From contig JBCHKQ010000003.1 of the NCBI GenBank assembly GCA_039023545.1, forward strand, positions 124,001-188,000: DNA of 64,000 nucleotides. Reading direction: 5' to 3'. The stretch is from Spirochaetia bacterium 38H-sp (lineage in GTDB: Bacteria; Spirochaetota; Spirochaetia; Winmispirales; Winmispiraceae). Shown one piece after another: positions 26,485-34,614 of this stretch; position 1 is the stretch's first letter, and each line of letters opens with the position of its first letter. A model generated the notes under the pieces. The model was not told the origin of the DNA and made no database searches. It saw only the letters and a program-made list of their open reading frames with translations. The translations under genes and the position numbers were made by a program.

Positions 26485-27954
26485 CTATAATTTTTTCTTA
26501 CCGTAATTTACTGTAAGTTTTTTGCCTTTAAACTCTATGCCGTTAAGGCTTTCTACGACTTTGTCAATTATGGTTTCGTTTACTTCTGCAAAGGAATAGT
26601 TATCCATTATTCTTATGTTTCCTATGTCACTCTCTTTTACACCTTCTAGGCTTATGAGGAGATTTTTTATGTCTCCGGGAAAGATTTTTCTGTTCTTTCC
26701 TGCTCCTATAAATATGTCTTGCATAGGTGTTATTTTTATATCTTTTGTTTGAAGTATTGTTTTTAACATAAAGCCGGACACATAGGATCTCATGTTTAGA
26801 GGTATATTCTTTTTAAAAAGTTTTTTGTATTTTTCGAGTTCTTCCGTATCTTCTTCTTTTATATGTTCCTTTAACCTGCCCAAAAAGCCGGATATTACCT
26901 GTTCTATATTGGGGATGTTTTCCTTTTTCATATCAGTCACCACCTTTTTTTTAAGCTCTTCTATATTATTGTCTGTTATGTAGTTGCTTAATATAAAAAC
27001 AAATGTGCTTGGGGTCCTCGGGCTTAGACAGTTTATTGCCTGGTTATAGTTTTTAATACTTGGGGGGGATGTAAATATTATGGCTTGTGTTGTGTATATG
27101 GGAGGGAAATCCTGGCCTTCTTCTATTATTAGTATTTCTATTTCTAGTGAAGAGAATTTTTGTACATTTTTTTCTATTTTTGATTTTACATCGTTTTTAA
27201 GAATAGTTCCTGTGGCAATACCAAGTCTTGTGAGTTCTTTGGCGATTTTTTCTACAAGATTTTCTTCTGCATAGCATATTGTTTTTTTTAAGCCATATGC
27301 CAAAATAAGAGAAGACACTATAAAGCTTTTATCTTGTTTTTTATCTTCTGTCTCAATGATTATGTTTTCTGTTCTGCTTTTTTTCCACATGGATAGATTA
27401 ATTATCTGGGGATGCAAAGATAGTTTTTTGAGCTGGTTTTCTGCTTTCTCTATATTGCTGCTGATTGCAATGATGTTGGGTTTTGAGGGGATTTTTGAGA
27501 TGATAAACTCTATGTCTGCAAAAAATGGCTCCAGACTTTCATTGTCTTTATCGGGGATTTCTATGATCAGAGTATCCACATCTTCCAAAGATAGATTCTC
27601 CCGTCGTATATGGTCTATTATTCTCGTATTTGTTCCGCATACTGCCTTGCTGGGAAAGTTTAGTGCTCCTGCTTCTTTACGCGGGCTTGTCTTCCCCCCT
27701 ATAAATGTGAATGTTCTGTCATTATTGGTATTGGCCTGTTTTATCAAGTCTATTATTCTTGTCTCTGACCATGTTACAAGCAGTCCTTCTCTTTTTATTT
27801 TATTTTTTTTGTTTCTAAAGAAATACGCAGGGTATGGGATGATGTTCTTTTCTGTTTCTATGAGAATATCTTTTTTCTTTTCTATGGCTTGTCTTATTTT
27901 TGCCGAATCCAGAAAAGAGGAGTTTTTTTTGCTCTGTTGTATTCTGTGCTGCAC
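26485..27954 (-). CDS. Inactivated DEAD-box-like protein with DbpA RNA-binding domain
   Basis: 489 residues, GTG start with GAGG upstream. It can be aligned by eye to a DEAD-box helicase: TNTRIIDHIRRENLSLEDVDTL (108-129) matches the motif Ib region, and IEFIISKIPSKPNIIAIS the stretch before motif III. But motif I (GKT), motif II (here EIPD 132-135 instead of DEAD), motif III (SSN instead of SAT), motif V and motif VI (NCLSPR instead of HRIGRTGR) are all lost. The C-terminal domain at 412-487 (IFIGAGKNRKIFPGDIKNLL...KLTVNYG) is an intact DbpA-type RRM, which binds 23S rRNA in DbpA. It may be a structural ribosome-assembly factor (inference). Confidence 0.75.
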   Translation of the reverse strand: MQHRIQQSKKNSSFLDSAKIRQAIEKKKDILIETEKNIIPYPAYFFRNKKNKIKREGLLVTWSETRIIDLIKQANTNNDRTFTFIGGKTSPRKEAGALNFPSKAVCGTNTRIIDHIRRENLSLEDVDTLIIEIPDKDNESLEPFFADIEFIISKIPSKPNIIAISSNIEKAENQLKKLSLHPQIINLSMWKKSRTENIIIETEDKKQDKSFIVSSLILAYGLKKTICYAEENLVEKIAKELTRLGIATGTILKNDVKSKIEKNVQKFSSLEIEILIIEEGQDFPPIYTTQAIIFTSPPSIKNYNQAINCLSPRTPSTFVFILSNYITDNNIEELKKKVVTDMKKENIPNIEQVISGFLGRLKEHIKEEDTEELEKYKKLFKKNIPLNMRSYVSGFMLKTILQTKDIKITPMQDIFIGAGKNRKIFPGDIKNLLISLEGVKESDIGNIRIMDNYSFAEVNETIIDKVVESLNGIEFKGKKLTVNYGKKKL

Positions 27955-28033
27955 TATTAAAACCTCAACTTAGCTGTAACCTGTCTTTACCTTATAAAGG
28001 CTTGCTTTATTTGTCAAGAAAAGTTTTTATCTA

Positions 28034-28060
28034 AAAAGAAAGGAGCTGCTAGGCAGCTCC
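28034..28060 (-). terminator. Terminator of metE
   Basis: GGAGCTGC/GCAGCTCC hairpin at 28042-28060. On the minus strand it is followed by TTTCTTTTT. Confidence 0.85.
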
Positions 28061-28084
28061 AAAAGATATATTATGTTACCCGTA

Positions 28085-30343
28085 CTATTGTTTTCTCATT
28101 TCTTGTGCTGCAGTTACCATGTTTTTTAATGCTGGTATCACTTCTGCCCAATCTCTTGTCTTAAGTCCACAGTCAGGATTTATCCATAGCTTTTCTTTTT
28201 TTATGTATTTTGCTGCTCTTTCTATTAGTTTTTTTATTTCTTCTGTTGTAGGAATCCTCGGACTGTGAACGTCGTATACTCCGGGTCCTATATCGTTGGG
28301 ATATTGATATTCTTCAAATGTTTTTAGAAGTTCCATTTTGCTTCTTGAGGCTTCTATGCTGATGACATCTGCATCCATCTCTGCTATCCAATTTATTATC
28401 TCAGCAAAATCGCTGTAGCACATGTGGGTGTGTATTTGTGTGCTGTCTTTTACCCCCGAGCTTGCAAGTCTAAATGCTTTTATTGCCCATTTTAGATATT
28501 TTTCTCTTTCTGCTTTTTCCAGGGGAAGTCCTTCTCTAATTGCAGGTTCATCTATCTGAATTATTGTGCTTCCTTCCTTTTCTATCTCTTTGGTTTCGTC
28601 GCGTAGCGCAAGTGCTATTTGATATGCGACTTCCTCCATTGACAGGTCATCTCGCACAAAGCTCCACTTGAGCATTGTTACCGGGCCGGTTAACATGGCT
28701 TTTACTGGTTTTTTTGTCAGACTTTGAGCGTATTTTATCCATTCTCCAGAAAGGCTTCTGCTTCTGTATATGTCACCGTGTATTATAGGCGGTTTAACAC
28801 ACCTACTGCCGTAGCTTTGTACCCAACCGTTTTGTGTTGTACAGTAGCCTGGCAATAGTTCTGCAAAGTATTCCACCATGTCGTTCCTTTCTGGTTCTCC
28901 GTGAACAAGCACATCCAAACCTATTTGTTCCTGTTCCTTTATTATTCTATTTATCTGCTGTTTTATAAATTGTATGTATTCCTGCTTGCTTATTTCTCCT
29001 TTTTTATAGAGCTGTCTCTGTTTTCTTATCTCTTTTGTCTGTGGGAATGAACCTATTGTTGTGGTTGGATATAGTGGAAGATTAAGATATTCTTGTTGTA
29101 TTTTTTTTCTTTCTTCGAAAGGTTTTGTTCTGGAGAACATGTCTTCTGTGAGTTCTTTTATCCTCTTCCTTACACTTTCTATTCTGCTTGCAGGGTGCTG
29201 CAATCTTTCTTTTATATGTGATTGATGTTCTTTGATTATGTTTTTATCTTCTTTGCCTTCTAACATCGATGCAAGAAGGCTTATTTCTCTGCATTTTTCT
29301 TCTGCAAATGACAGACTATTTTTAAGGTAGGTTTCCAGAAGGTGTTCTGTTCTTAAGCTAACGGGTACGTGTATAAGGGAGCAACTTGACGAGAGAAGGA
29401 GTCTGTTTCTTCCCAGTTTGTTTTCTATTTTTTGTATTATTCCAAGTGCCTGATTGAGGTCTGTTTTCCATATATTTCTTCCGTCTATAATTCCTACTGA
29501 CAATTTTGTATTGTCAGGAATGTTTTTGCTTAGCAGTCTTCTGTAGTCTGTTCTGCAAAGATCTATGTGCAAATATTCTGTCTCTGATGAAAAGAATATT
29601 TCTGTGTTTTCTTCCCTGAGTCCGAAGTAGCTTGTAAGCATTATAGGGGGGCGATTTTCTGCTTTTGTTAATATATCATATGCTTTTTGGAATATGTTTT
29701 TTTGTTGTCTGGTAAGTTCTGTTGCAAGTATGGGCTCTTCCAATTGTACTAATTCTGCTTTGCCGGCTAATCTAGATAATAATTCTTGGTATGCTTCTAT
29801 TATGTCATCTGCAAAATCCCATTTGCAGATGTCTGTTTCTGTGCTCAGGCTTATAAAGGTTATTGGTCCGGGAATTGCTGCTTTTACTCTGTATCCGTTA
29901 CTTTTTGCCAGCTCTGTTTGTTCTTCTATGTGTGTTTTTTCTTTTAGTTTTATGACAGACTTCTTTTCAAACTCCGGTACTATGTAATGGTAATTGGTAT
30001 CAAACCACTTGAGCATGGCCTGTGCAGGGGTGTTTTCTCTTTTGTATCCTCTTGCAAGGGCAAAGTAGAGTTCTGTGTCTTGTAGACCTGTTTTCTGGAA
30101 TCTCTCCGGTATGAGCCCCAGGTTAAAAGCCATATCCAGAATATGGTCGTACAAGGAGAAATCACCTGCAGTGATAAGGCTTAATCCTGCTTCTGCCTGT
30201 GTTTTGTGGTTTTCTGAGATAAGTTTGTTTTTTATCTCTTTTAGTTGGTGTTCTGTTGTTTGCCCTTTCCAGTATGATTCCAGGGCTTTTTTTAGCTCCC
30301 TGTTGGGACCTATTCTTGGAAAGCCGATTACGTGTGTTTCCAT
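28085..30343 (-). CDS. metE: Cobalamin-independent methionine synthase
   Basis: 752 residues, full length. MetE moves a methyl group from 5-methyltetrahydrofolate (polyglutamate) to homocysteine without B12. The N-terminal barrel begins HVIGFPRIGPNRELKKALESYW. The C-terminal barrel carries the zinc ligands: His and Cys in IHTHMCYSDF, Glu in ISIEASRS and Cys in NPDCGLKTR. LYPTTTIGSFPQT opens this second barrel. AAGGAGC lies just before the ATG and can be hidden by the cobalamin riboswitch upstream, so the enzyme is made when B12 is short. Confidence 0.98.
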   Translation of the reverse strand: METHVIGFPRIGPNRELKKALESYWKGQTTEHQLKEIKNKLISENHKTQAEAGLSLITAGDFSLYDHILDMAFNLGLIPERFQKTGLQDTELYFALARGYKRENTPAQAMLKWFDTNYHYIVPEFEKKSVIKLKEKTHIEEQTELAKSNGYRVKAAIPGPITFISLSTETDICKWDFADDIIEAYQELLSRLAGKAELVQLEEPILATELTRQQKNIFQKAYDILTKAENRPPIMLTSYFGLREENTEIFFSSETEYLHIDLCRTDYRRLLSKNIPDNTKLSVGIIDGRNIWKTDLNQALGIIQKIENKLGRNRLLLSSSCSLIHVPVSLRTEHLLETYLKNSLSFAEEKCREISLLASMLEGKEDKNIIKEHQSHIKERLQHPASRIESVRKRIKELTEDMFSRTKPFEERKKIQQEYLNLPLYPTTTIGSFPQTKEIRKQRQLYKKGEISKQEYIQFIKQQINRIIKEQEQIGLDVLVHGEPERNDMVEYFAELLPGYCTTQNGWVQSYGSRCVKPPIIHGDIYRSRSLSGEWIKYAQSLTKKPVKAMLTGPVTMLKWSFVRDDLSMEEVAYQIALALRDETKEIEKEGSTIIQIDEPAIREGLPLEKAEREKYLKWAIKAFRLASSGVKDSTQIHTHMCYSDFAEIINWIAEMDADVISIEASRSKMELLKTFEEYQYPNDIGPGVYDVHSPRIPTTEEIKKLIERAAKYIKKEKLWINPDCGLKTRDWAEVIPALKNMVTAAQEMRKQ

Positions 30344-30600
30344 AAATGCTCCTTATAATGATATCAGGAGCAATACCTCGCCGGCGCGTACTTTTTTCCA
30401 AAGAGTATGCGCATACCTGCCCAAATCGCGAGGCAGTTTTGCTCCTTGGCAGGACGTCTCCTGGCTTCCGGCAATACAGCAGGGGCCTTCCCATCCTGTG
30501 GACAGTGACTTGCCTGCAAAAAGCCGATTACAGTGGCGCGTCCGCGACGGATTTTCACCGTCTTCCGTTTCCTGCCTGGTAAAGGCTAATATAGTTTCTA
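30344..30600 (-). ncRNA. Cobalamin riboswitch controlling metE
   Basis: On the minus strand the aptamer (about 30600-30440) has the conserved core GGTGAAAATCC (30559-30549), CCACTG (30536-30531) and the B12-box-like AAGCCAGGAGACGTCCTGCC (30467-30448). Downstream, GCTCCT (30371-30366) can pair with AGGAGC (30353-30348), which is the metE ribosome site. An alternative partner AAGGAGC lies at the 3' end of the aptamer (30447-30441). This fits a translational OFF switch in the presence of cobalamin. Confidence 0.93.
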
Positions 30601-30755
30601 TATTTTTTACTGTCAATCTTGTTGCGATTAAACTGGGCAAATAATGGCGACTCAGTGTAAAAATACTATAATGCTTATATTTATTGTCTTATGTTTTTAT
30701 AAAAATCTTGTTTTGCATTGACAAATCCTGTTCTTGGTTTTAGTCTAAAATCAGG

Positions 30756-31352
30756 ATGATTGGTATATTTCTTGCCGATGGAAAATTTTTCCCTGTTTTG
30801 GATGAGTGTTCTGGCGGGGCTAAGCGTCTTGTTATTTCTCCAGTCAGAGAGAATCAGGAGCGTATAGTTGTGTCTGTTGTTCTGCGTTCTGAGTCTGAGG
30901 AGCGTTATCTTGGGTCTCTTACTGTTGAGTCTTCTTGTAATGAGGCTATTGTGGAGATGCTACTGCGTAATGGCACCATTTTTACCAGTCTTTCCTGTGG
31001 GGATTCTGTATCTAGGCTCAAGGTTTTTCTTGATGATTCTTCCTCGTATTCTATGCCAGATCTAGATATGTTGTCTGCAGAAGAGAAAGATGCTCTTGTG
31101 GATGAGATGGTAGTCAGAGGAGATGTTGAGGATGCAGGGGATTTTTCTGAGTGGGAGGATGATACTGTGCAAAAGTCACGTCCGTGGACTTACTGGGTTT
31201 TATTGTTTGCTGGTGTTCTTCTTGCGCTTACTGCTTGTCTTGCAATAGCTTATCTGGTTTATGTTGTTTTTTTGCGCAGTGAGCCTGCTCCTCCTATAGT
31301 TTTTTCCTCTTCTGCTTTCTTTTTTCCTGTTATTGTAAGTTTGCTTTTATGA
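30756..31352 (+). CDS. Membrane-anchored protein of unknown function
   Basis: 198 residues. Residues 1-140 are soluble and acidic, and start MIGIFLADGKFFPVLDE. One or two hydrophobic segments follow, about 148-172 (WVLLFAGVLLALTACLAIAYLVYVVF) and 182-198. With no signal peptide, the N-terminal domain is probably cytoplasmic. No family recognised. There is no Shine-Dalgarno sequence; a TTGACA (30718) and weak -10 candidates within 16 bases of the ATG suggest a nearly leaderless message. It precedes the lytic transglycosylase in the same direction. Confidence 0.6.
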   Translation: MIGIFLADGKFFPVLDECSGGAKRLVISPVRENQERIVVSVVLRSESEERYLGSLTVESSCNEAIVEMLLRNGTIFTSLSCGDSVSRLKVFLDDSSSYSMPDLDMLSAEEKDALVDEMVVRGDVEDAGDFSEWEDDTVQKSRPWTYWVLLFAGVLLALTACLAIAYLVYVVFLRSEPAPPIVFSSSAFFFPVIVSLLL

Positions 31353-31368
31353 GTTTTTCTTTTCTTTA

Positions 31369-31414
31369 GCCGGAGGCAGCGCAGGGATGCTATGCGTCCC
31401 TGCGCGTTCGGTAT
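31369..31414 (+). repeat. Variable-stem hairpin element, copy 8
   Basis: Plus-oriented and short: GCCGGAGGCAG left, CGTTCGGTAT right, perfect arms CGCAGGGA/TCCCTGCG with a 9-base loop. Confidence 0.85.
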
Positions 31415-31478
31415 TAAATTTTATTTTTATTCTTTCTCGGGGGCTGGTAAAATTTCTTTTTCTTGTTAATCTTTGTCT

Positions 31479-33662
31479 ATGAGATTGTTATGGCTTTTGC
31501 TTTCTTGTTTTTTGTTGTTCTCATGTCTTTCCGATGATACTTCCTATCAGAAGCCTTTTTCTGATTTTGTTTCTTGGGCTGTTTCTGATTCTTTAGACTT
31601 GCCTGCACCTTATACTTATATGTCTTTAGCAAGGGAGATGGAGGAGGCTGCTCCAGGAGGGGCTTTTTTTGCCGCAGCTGTGCTTGAGGATAAGGGGCAT
31701 AGGGACGGGGCTCTTATTGCTTATTCTTATGCGGCAGAGAAATCTGAGCTTGCTACTGCGCGTTATTTTGCTCTGGAGGCTATTGTTGATATCGCAAGAG
31801 AAAAGGGAGATTTTTCTATTGTTGATAAGTATATAAGAGAAAATATGCTTATTTCTGGGGAGTTTTCTTTTTATGCTTCTGCTCTTTTTGAGGCTTGGGC
31901 AAGAACTGGAGGTGGAAATCGTAAGTTTCTGGATTCTTTTTTGTCTCGCAGGTATGATTCTTCTTCTTATGTGTGGGCTGCTATTGCGAGGGCTGCTCTT
32001 GAAGACAGTTATGATAAAAAGCTTGCTTATTATATAGATGTTTTATTTACTGTTTCTTCCGATAATATTCCGGCTGATTTCTGGTTGTTTTTTAAGCCTT
32101 TTTCTCTGCCTGAGACATCTGCTTATGGGCTTCTTTCCCGCGCCGTATATTATTCTAAGATGGAGAATTATACTCTTGCTGTAAGTTATTATAAGAGATA
32201 TGCAAGTACTGCTCCTATGTTTTCTCCTGTTATTCTCTATGATTTTTACAGGGCTTATAGGCTTTATGGTAGGTTGAGTGAAGGGGCAGAGTATTTTTAC
32301 AAGCTTTCTTCCTCTGTTTCTGATTATTCTTATGAGCTTCTGGATTATGCTGCAAGGTTGTACCGCTTTTCTGGTGCTCCCAGAGCTTCTACGGCTGTAT
32401 GGCAGGATATTCTTGATTATCAGCTTTCTCTGTTACCGGACAAGAGGGATACCGCTGTAATAGAACGTGCAGCGTGGTATCTTTTTGCCAATGCCATAAG
32501 AATATCGGATGATGCTGTTTTTGATGTTCTTTCTTATCTTACGGAGAAGAATGTCCTTTATTCTGCCTCTGGAGGGGGATTGTTCTCTACTGATATTTTT
32601 GCCCCGGAGCTTGATGATTTTATTTCTGTATTTATCCGTGAGAAAAAATGGTATTCTTTGGTCCGCCTCTATTCAGAACTTGAGTTTTCTTTGTCTCCAA
32701 GGCATGCTGCTTTGCTTTCTTCTGTCATTCTTCAAGCTGCAGGTGCGGATTTTATGGATTTGTCGGATAGCTTTGCAAAAAAGCTTAGAGAGGTGTTAAA
32801 GAAAGCTGCATCGGATTCTCATGTGCATCCGTATTATTTTCTTCTTGCATATCCAAATAGAAATCCTCTTGATTACTACACAGGCTTGCGCACGGATAAT
32901 GAGGCTTATACGGATCCTGATGCCGATGCGTTTTTAAAAACAGCTCTTTCTTTCTCTTTTCTTCCAGATTTTATTTTGTGGGTAGATAGGCTTTATAAAA
33001 GAGTAAGCCCGGATGTGCTTTATTCTGCTGCAAAAAAGCTCAGCTTGAGCGGTAATTATCTGGAAGCCATACGGCTTTTATCCGACATACATGATGAGGG
33101 TACAAGGTTATCTTTGCCAGTGGTAAAAGAGCTTATGTATCCTATGCCATATGTGTCCATAGCATCGGAAGAAGCAGAAAAGAGAAGTGTGCCTCTTTTT
33201 CTTGTGTATGGCCTCATGCGGGAAGAGAGTCTTTTTACACCTTCTATCAATTCCCATGCGGGAGCCATGGGGCTTATGCAGCTTATGCCGGATACTGCAG
33301 AAGAAGAAAGGAAAAAAATTGGGCTTTCTCCAGGCAATCTCAATGCTCCGGGTTATAACATAGCAATAGGTACCTCCTACCTGGCAAGATTGATAGAACG
33401 CTTTAAGCTTCCTATGTATGCACTTGCGGCATATAATGCAGGGCCTTCCAGGCTCAACCTGTGGATGAGTTCTTATAAAGATTTGCCACCTTTATTGTGG
33501 CTAGAAGCTTTGCCTATACGTGAGACAAGACATTACCTGAGAAAAGTGTTATCATCATCCATATACTATGCAAGCATCTACAAAGGACGTCATACCCGTG
33601 ATACCCTATTTATGCTGACGGGTACGGATGTGGTTCTTGCACTACATACACAAGGAGAATAG
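31479..33662 (+). CDS. Lytic transglycosylase lipoprotein, Slt-like
   Basis: 727 residues from ATG 31479 (TTG 31473 is possible). The signal MRLLWLLLSCFLLFSC ends in a lipobox, so it is a lipoprotein. A long alpha-helical region with TPR-like repeats (about 40-560) resembles the superhelical ring of Slt70. The C-terminal SLT domain has the catalytic Glu in MREESLFTPSINSHAGAMGLMQLMP and the AYNAGPSRL motif. It cleaves peptidoglycan glycan chains with formation of 1,6-anhydro ends. No Shine-Dalgarno sequence is evident. The stop is one base before the uppP start. Confidence 0.88.
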   Translation: MRLLWLLLSCFLLFSCLSDDTSYQKPFSDFVSWAVSDSLDLPAPYTYMSLAREMEEAAPGGAFFAAAVLEDKGHRDGALIAYSYAAEKSELATARYFALEAIVDIAREKGDFSIVDKYIRENMLISGEFSFYASALFEAWARTGGGNRKFLDSFLSRRYDSSSYVWAAIARAALEDSYDKKLAYYIDVLFTVSSDNIPADFWLFFKPFSLPETSAYGLLSRAVYYSKMENYTLAVSYYKRYASTAPMFSPVILYDFYRAYRLYGRLSEGAEYFYKLSSSVSDYSYELLDYAARLYRFSGAPRASTAVWQDILDYQLSLLPDKRDTAVIERAAWYLFANAIRISDDAVFDVLSYLTEKNVLYSASGGGLFSTDIFAPELDDFISVFIREKKWYSLVRLYSELEFSLSPRHAALLSSVILQAAGADFMDLSDSFAKKLREVLKKAASDSHVHPYYFLLAYPNRNPLDYYTGLRTDNEAYTDPDADAFLKTALSFSFLPDFILWVDRLYKRVSPDVLYSAAKKLSLSGNYLEAIRLLSDIHDEGTRLSLPVVKELMYPMPYVSIASEEAEKRSVPLFLVYGLMREESLFTPSINSHAGAMGLMQLMPDTAEEERKKIGLSPGNLNAPGYNIAIGTSYLARLIERFKLPMYALAAYNAGPSRLNLWMSSYKDLPPLLWLEALPIRETRHYLRKVLSSSIYYASIYKGRHTRDTLFMLTGTDVVLALHTQGE

Positions 33663-33663
33663 C

Positions 33664-34461
33664 ATGACGATGTACAAAGCAATCCTGTTGGGCGCACTTC
33701 AGGGGATAACAGAGTTCTTGCCAGTATCAAGCTCCGGACACCTTGTAATTGCCCAGCATCTTCTGGGGGTAGGCGACATTCCGCTGTTATTTGACGTTTT
33801 GCTCCATGTTGCCACCCTTATAGTTGTTTTGGGAGTTTTCTGGAACAAAATAGCACCGATACTCATTTCTCTCTTCCGACTGTTAACTGGCAGTAGAACA
33901 GAAGAAGACCGTGCCAACGGCAAACTTGCCCTAATACTGCTCATAGGAACTGCAATAACTGCAGGATTAGGCCTTGTAATAAAGGACCTGCCAATCTTTG
34001 CCAATCCACACTTTACATCGGCCATGTTTCTGGTGACAGCAGTCCTTCTTATGAGCACGGCCTTTGCAAAAAAACAGGGTAGAAACCTAAGACAGATAAA
34101 AATATCAGATGGAATAATAATCGGTCTTATACAAGGCCTAGCAGTAATTCCTGGTATCTCACGCTCTGGCAGTACAATCAGTGCAGGCCTTTTAAAAGGC
34201 ATAGACAGAGAAAGCGCCGGCGACTTCTCCTTTTTACTTTTTGTTCCGGCCGTACTTGGTGCACTCATACTGGAGCTCAAAGATCTTGGTCAGCTTGCAA
34301 CAGACATCCCTTTTAACTACATGCTGTCCGGAATGCTCTCCGCATTTATCGCAGGTTATTATGCTCTGCTTTTTCTTCTGCGTCTTATAAGAGGTGGAAA
34401 ACTATACCTCTTCTCAATCTACCTTATACCCGTAGGAATCCTTGGCCTGATATACCTATAA
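33664..34461 (+). CDS. uppP: Undecaprenyl-diphosphatase
   Basis: 265 residues from ATG 33664, six bases after AGGAG; a longer upstream version has no ribosome site. This multi-pass membrane enzyme recycles undecaprenyl diphosphate, the lipid carrier of peptidoglycan synthesis. Signatures are GITEFLPVSSSGHLVI near the N-terminus and VIPGISRSGSTISAG in the second half. It is coupled to the lytic transglycosylase gene, so both act in cell-wall turnover. Overexpression of this family gives bacitracin resistance. Confidence 0.95.
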   Translation: MTMYKAILLGALQGITEFLPVSSSGHLVIAQHLLGVGDIPLLFDVLLHVATLIVVLGVFWNKIAPILISLFRLLTGSRTEEDRANGKLALILLIGTAITAGLGLVIKDLPIFANPHFTSAMFLVTAVLLMSTAFAKKQGRNLRQIKISDGIIIGLIQGLAVIPGISRSGSTISAGLLKGIDRESAGDFSFLLFVPAVLGALILELKDLGQLATDIPFNYMLSGMLSAFIAGYYALLFLLRLIRGGKLYLFSIYLIPVGILGLIYL

Positions 34462-34465
34462 AATT

Positions 34466-34516
34466 ATACCGAACGCACAGCCCGCGATTAGCCGCGGACT
34501 GTGCTGCCTGCGGCAT
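34466..34516 (-). repeat. Variable-stem hairpin element, copy 9
   Basis: Minus-oriented: ATACCGAACG left, CTGCCTGCGGCAT right, arms CACAGCCCGCG/CGCGGACTGTG with one mismatch. It starts four bases after the uppP stop. Confidence 0.85.
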
Positions 34517-34548
34517 AAATAAAAAATCAAAAATCATATTTATAGAAT

Positions 34549-34577
34549 TTGACAACTGTGCATAGGTTATTTATACT
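34549..34577 (+). promoter_or_regulatory. Sigma-70-type promoter of the glycine-rich lipoprotein
   Basis: TTGACA (34549-34554), a 17-base spacer and TATACT (34572-34577), one of the best vegetative promoters in the window. It is 38 bases before the start codon. Confidence 0.75.
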
Positions 34578-34614
34578 GAAATTATTACTAAAAGTATATA
34601 TAAGGGATTTGATC

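Noticed and set aside
30346..30644. Short reading frames on both strands of 30346-30644
   Set aside because: They lie entirely in the cobalamin riboswitch and have no ribosome sites.
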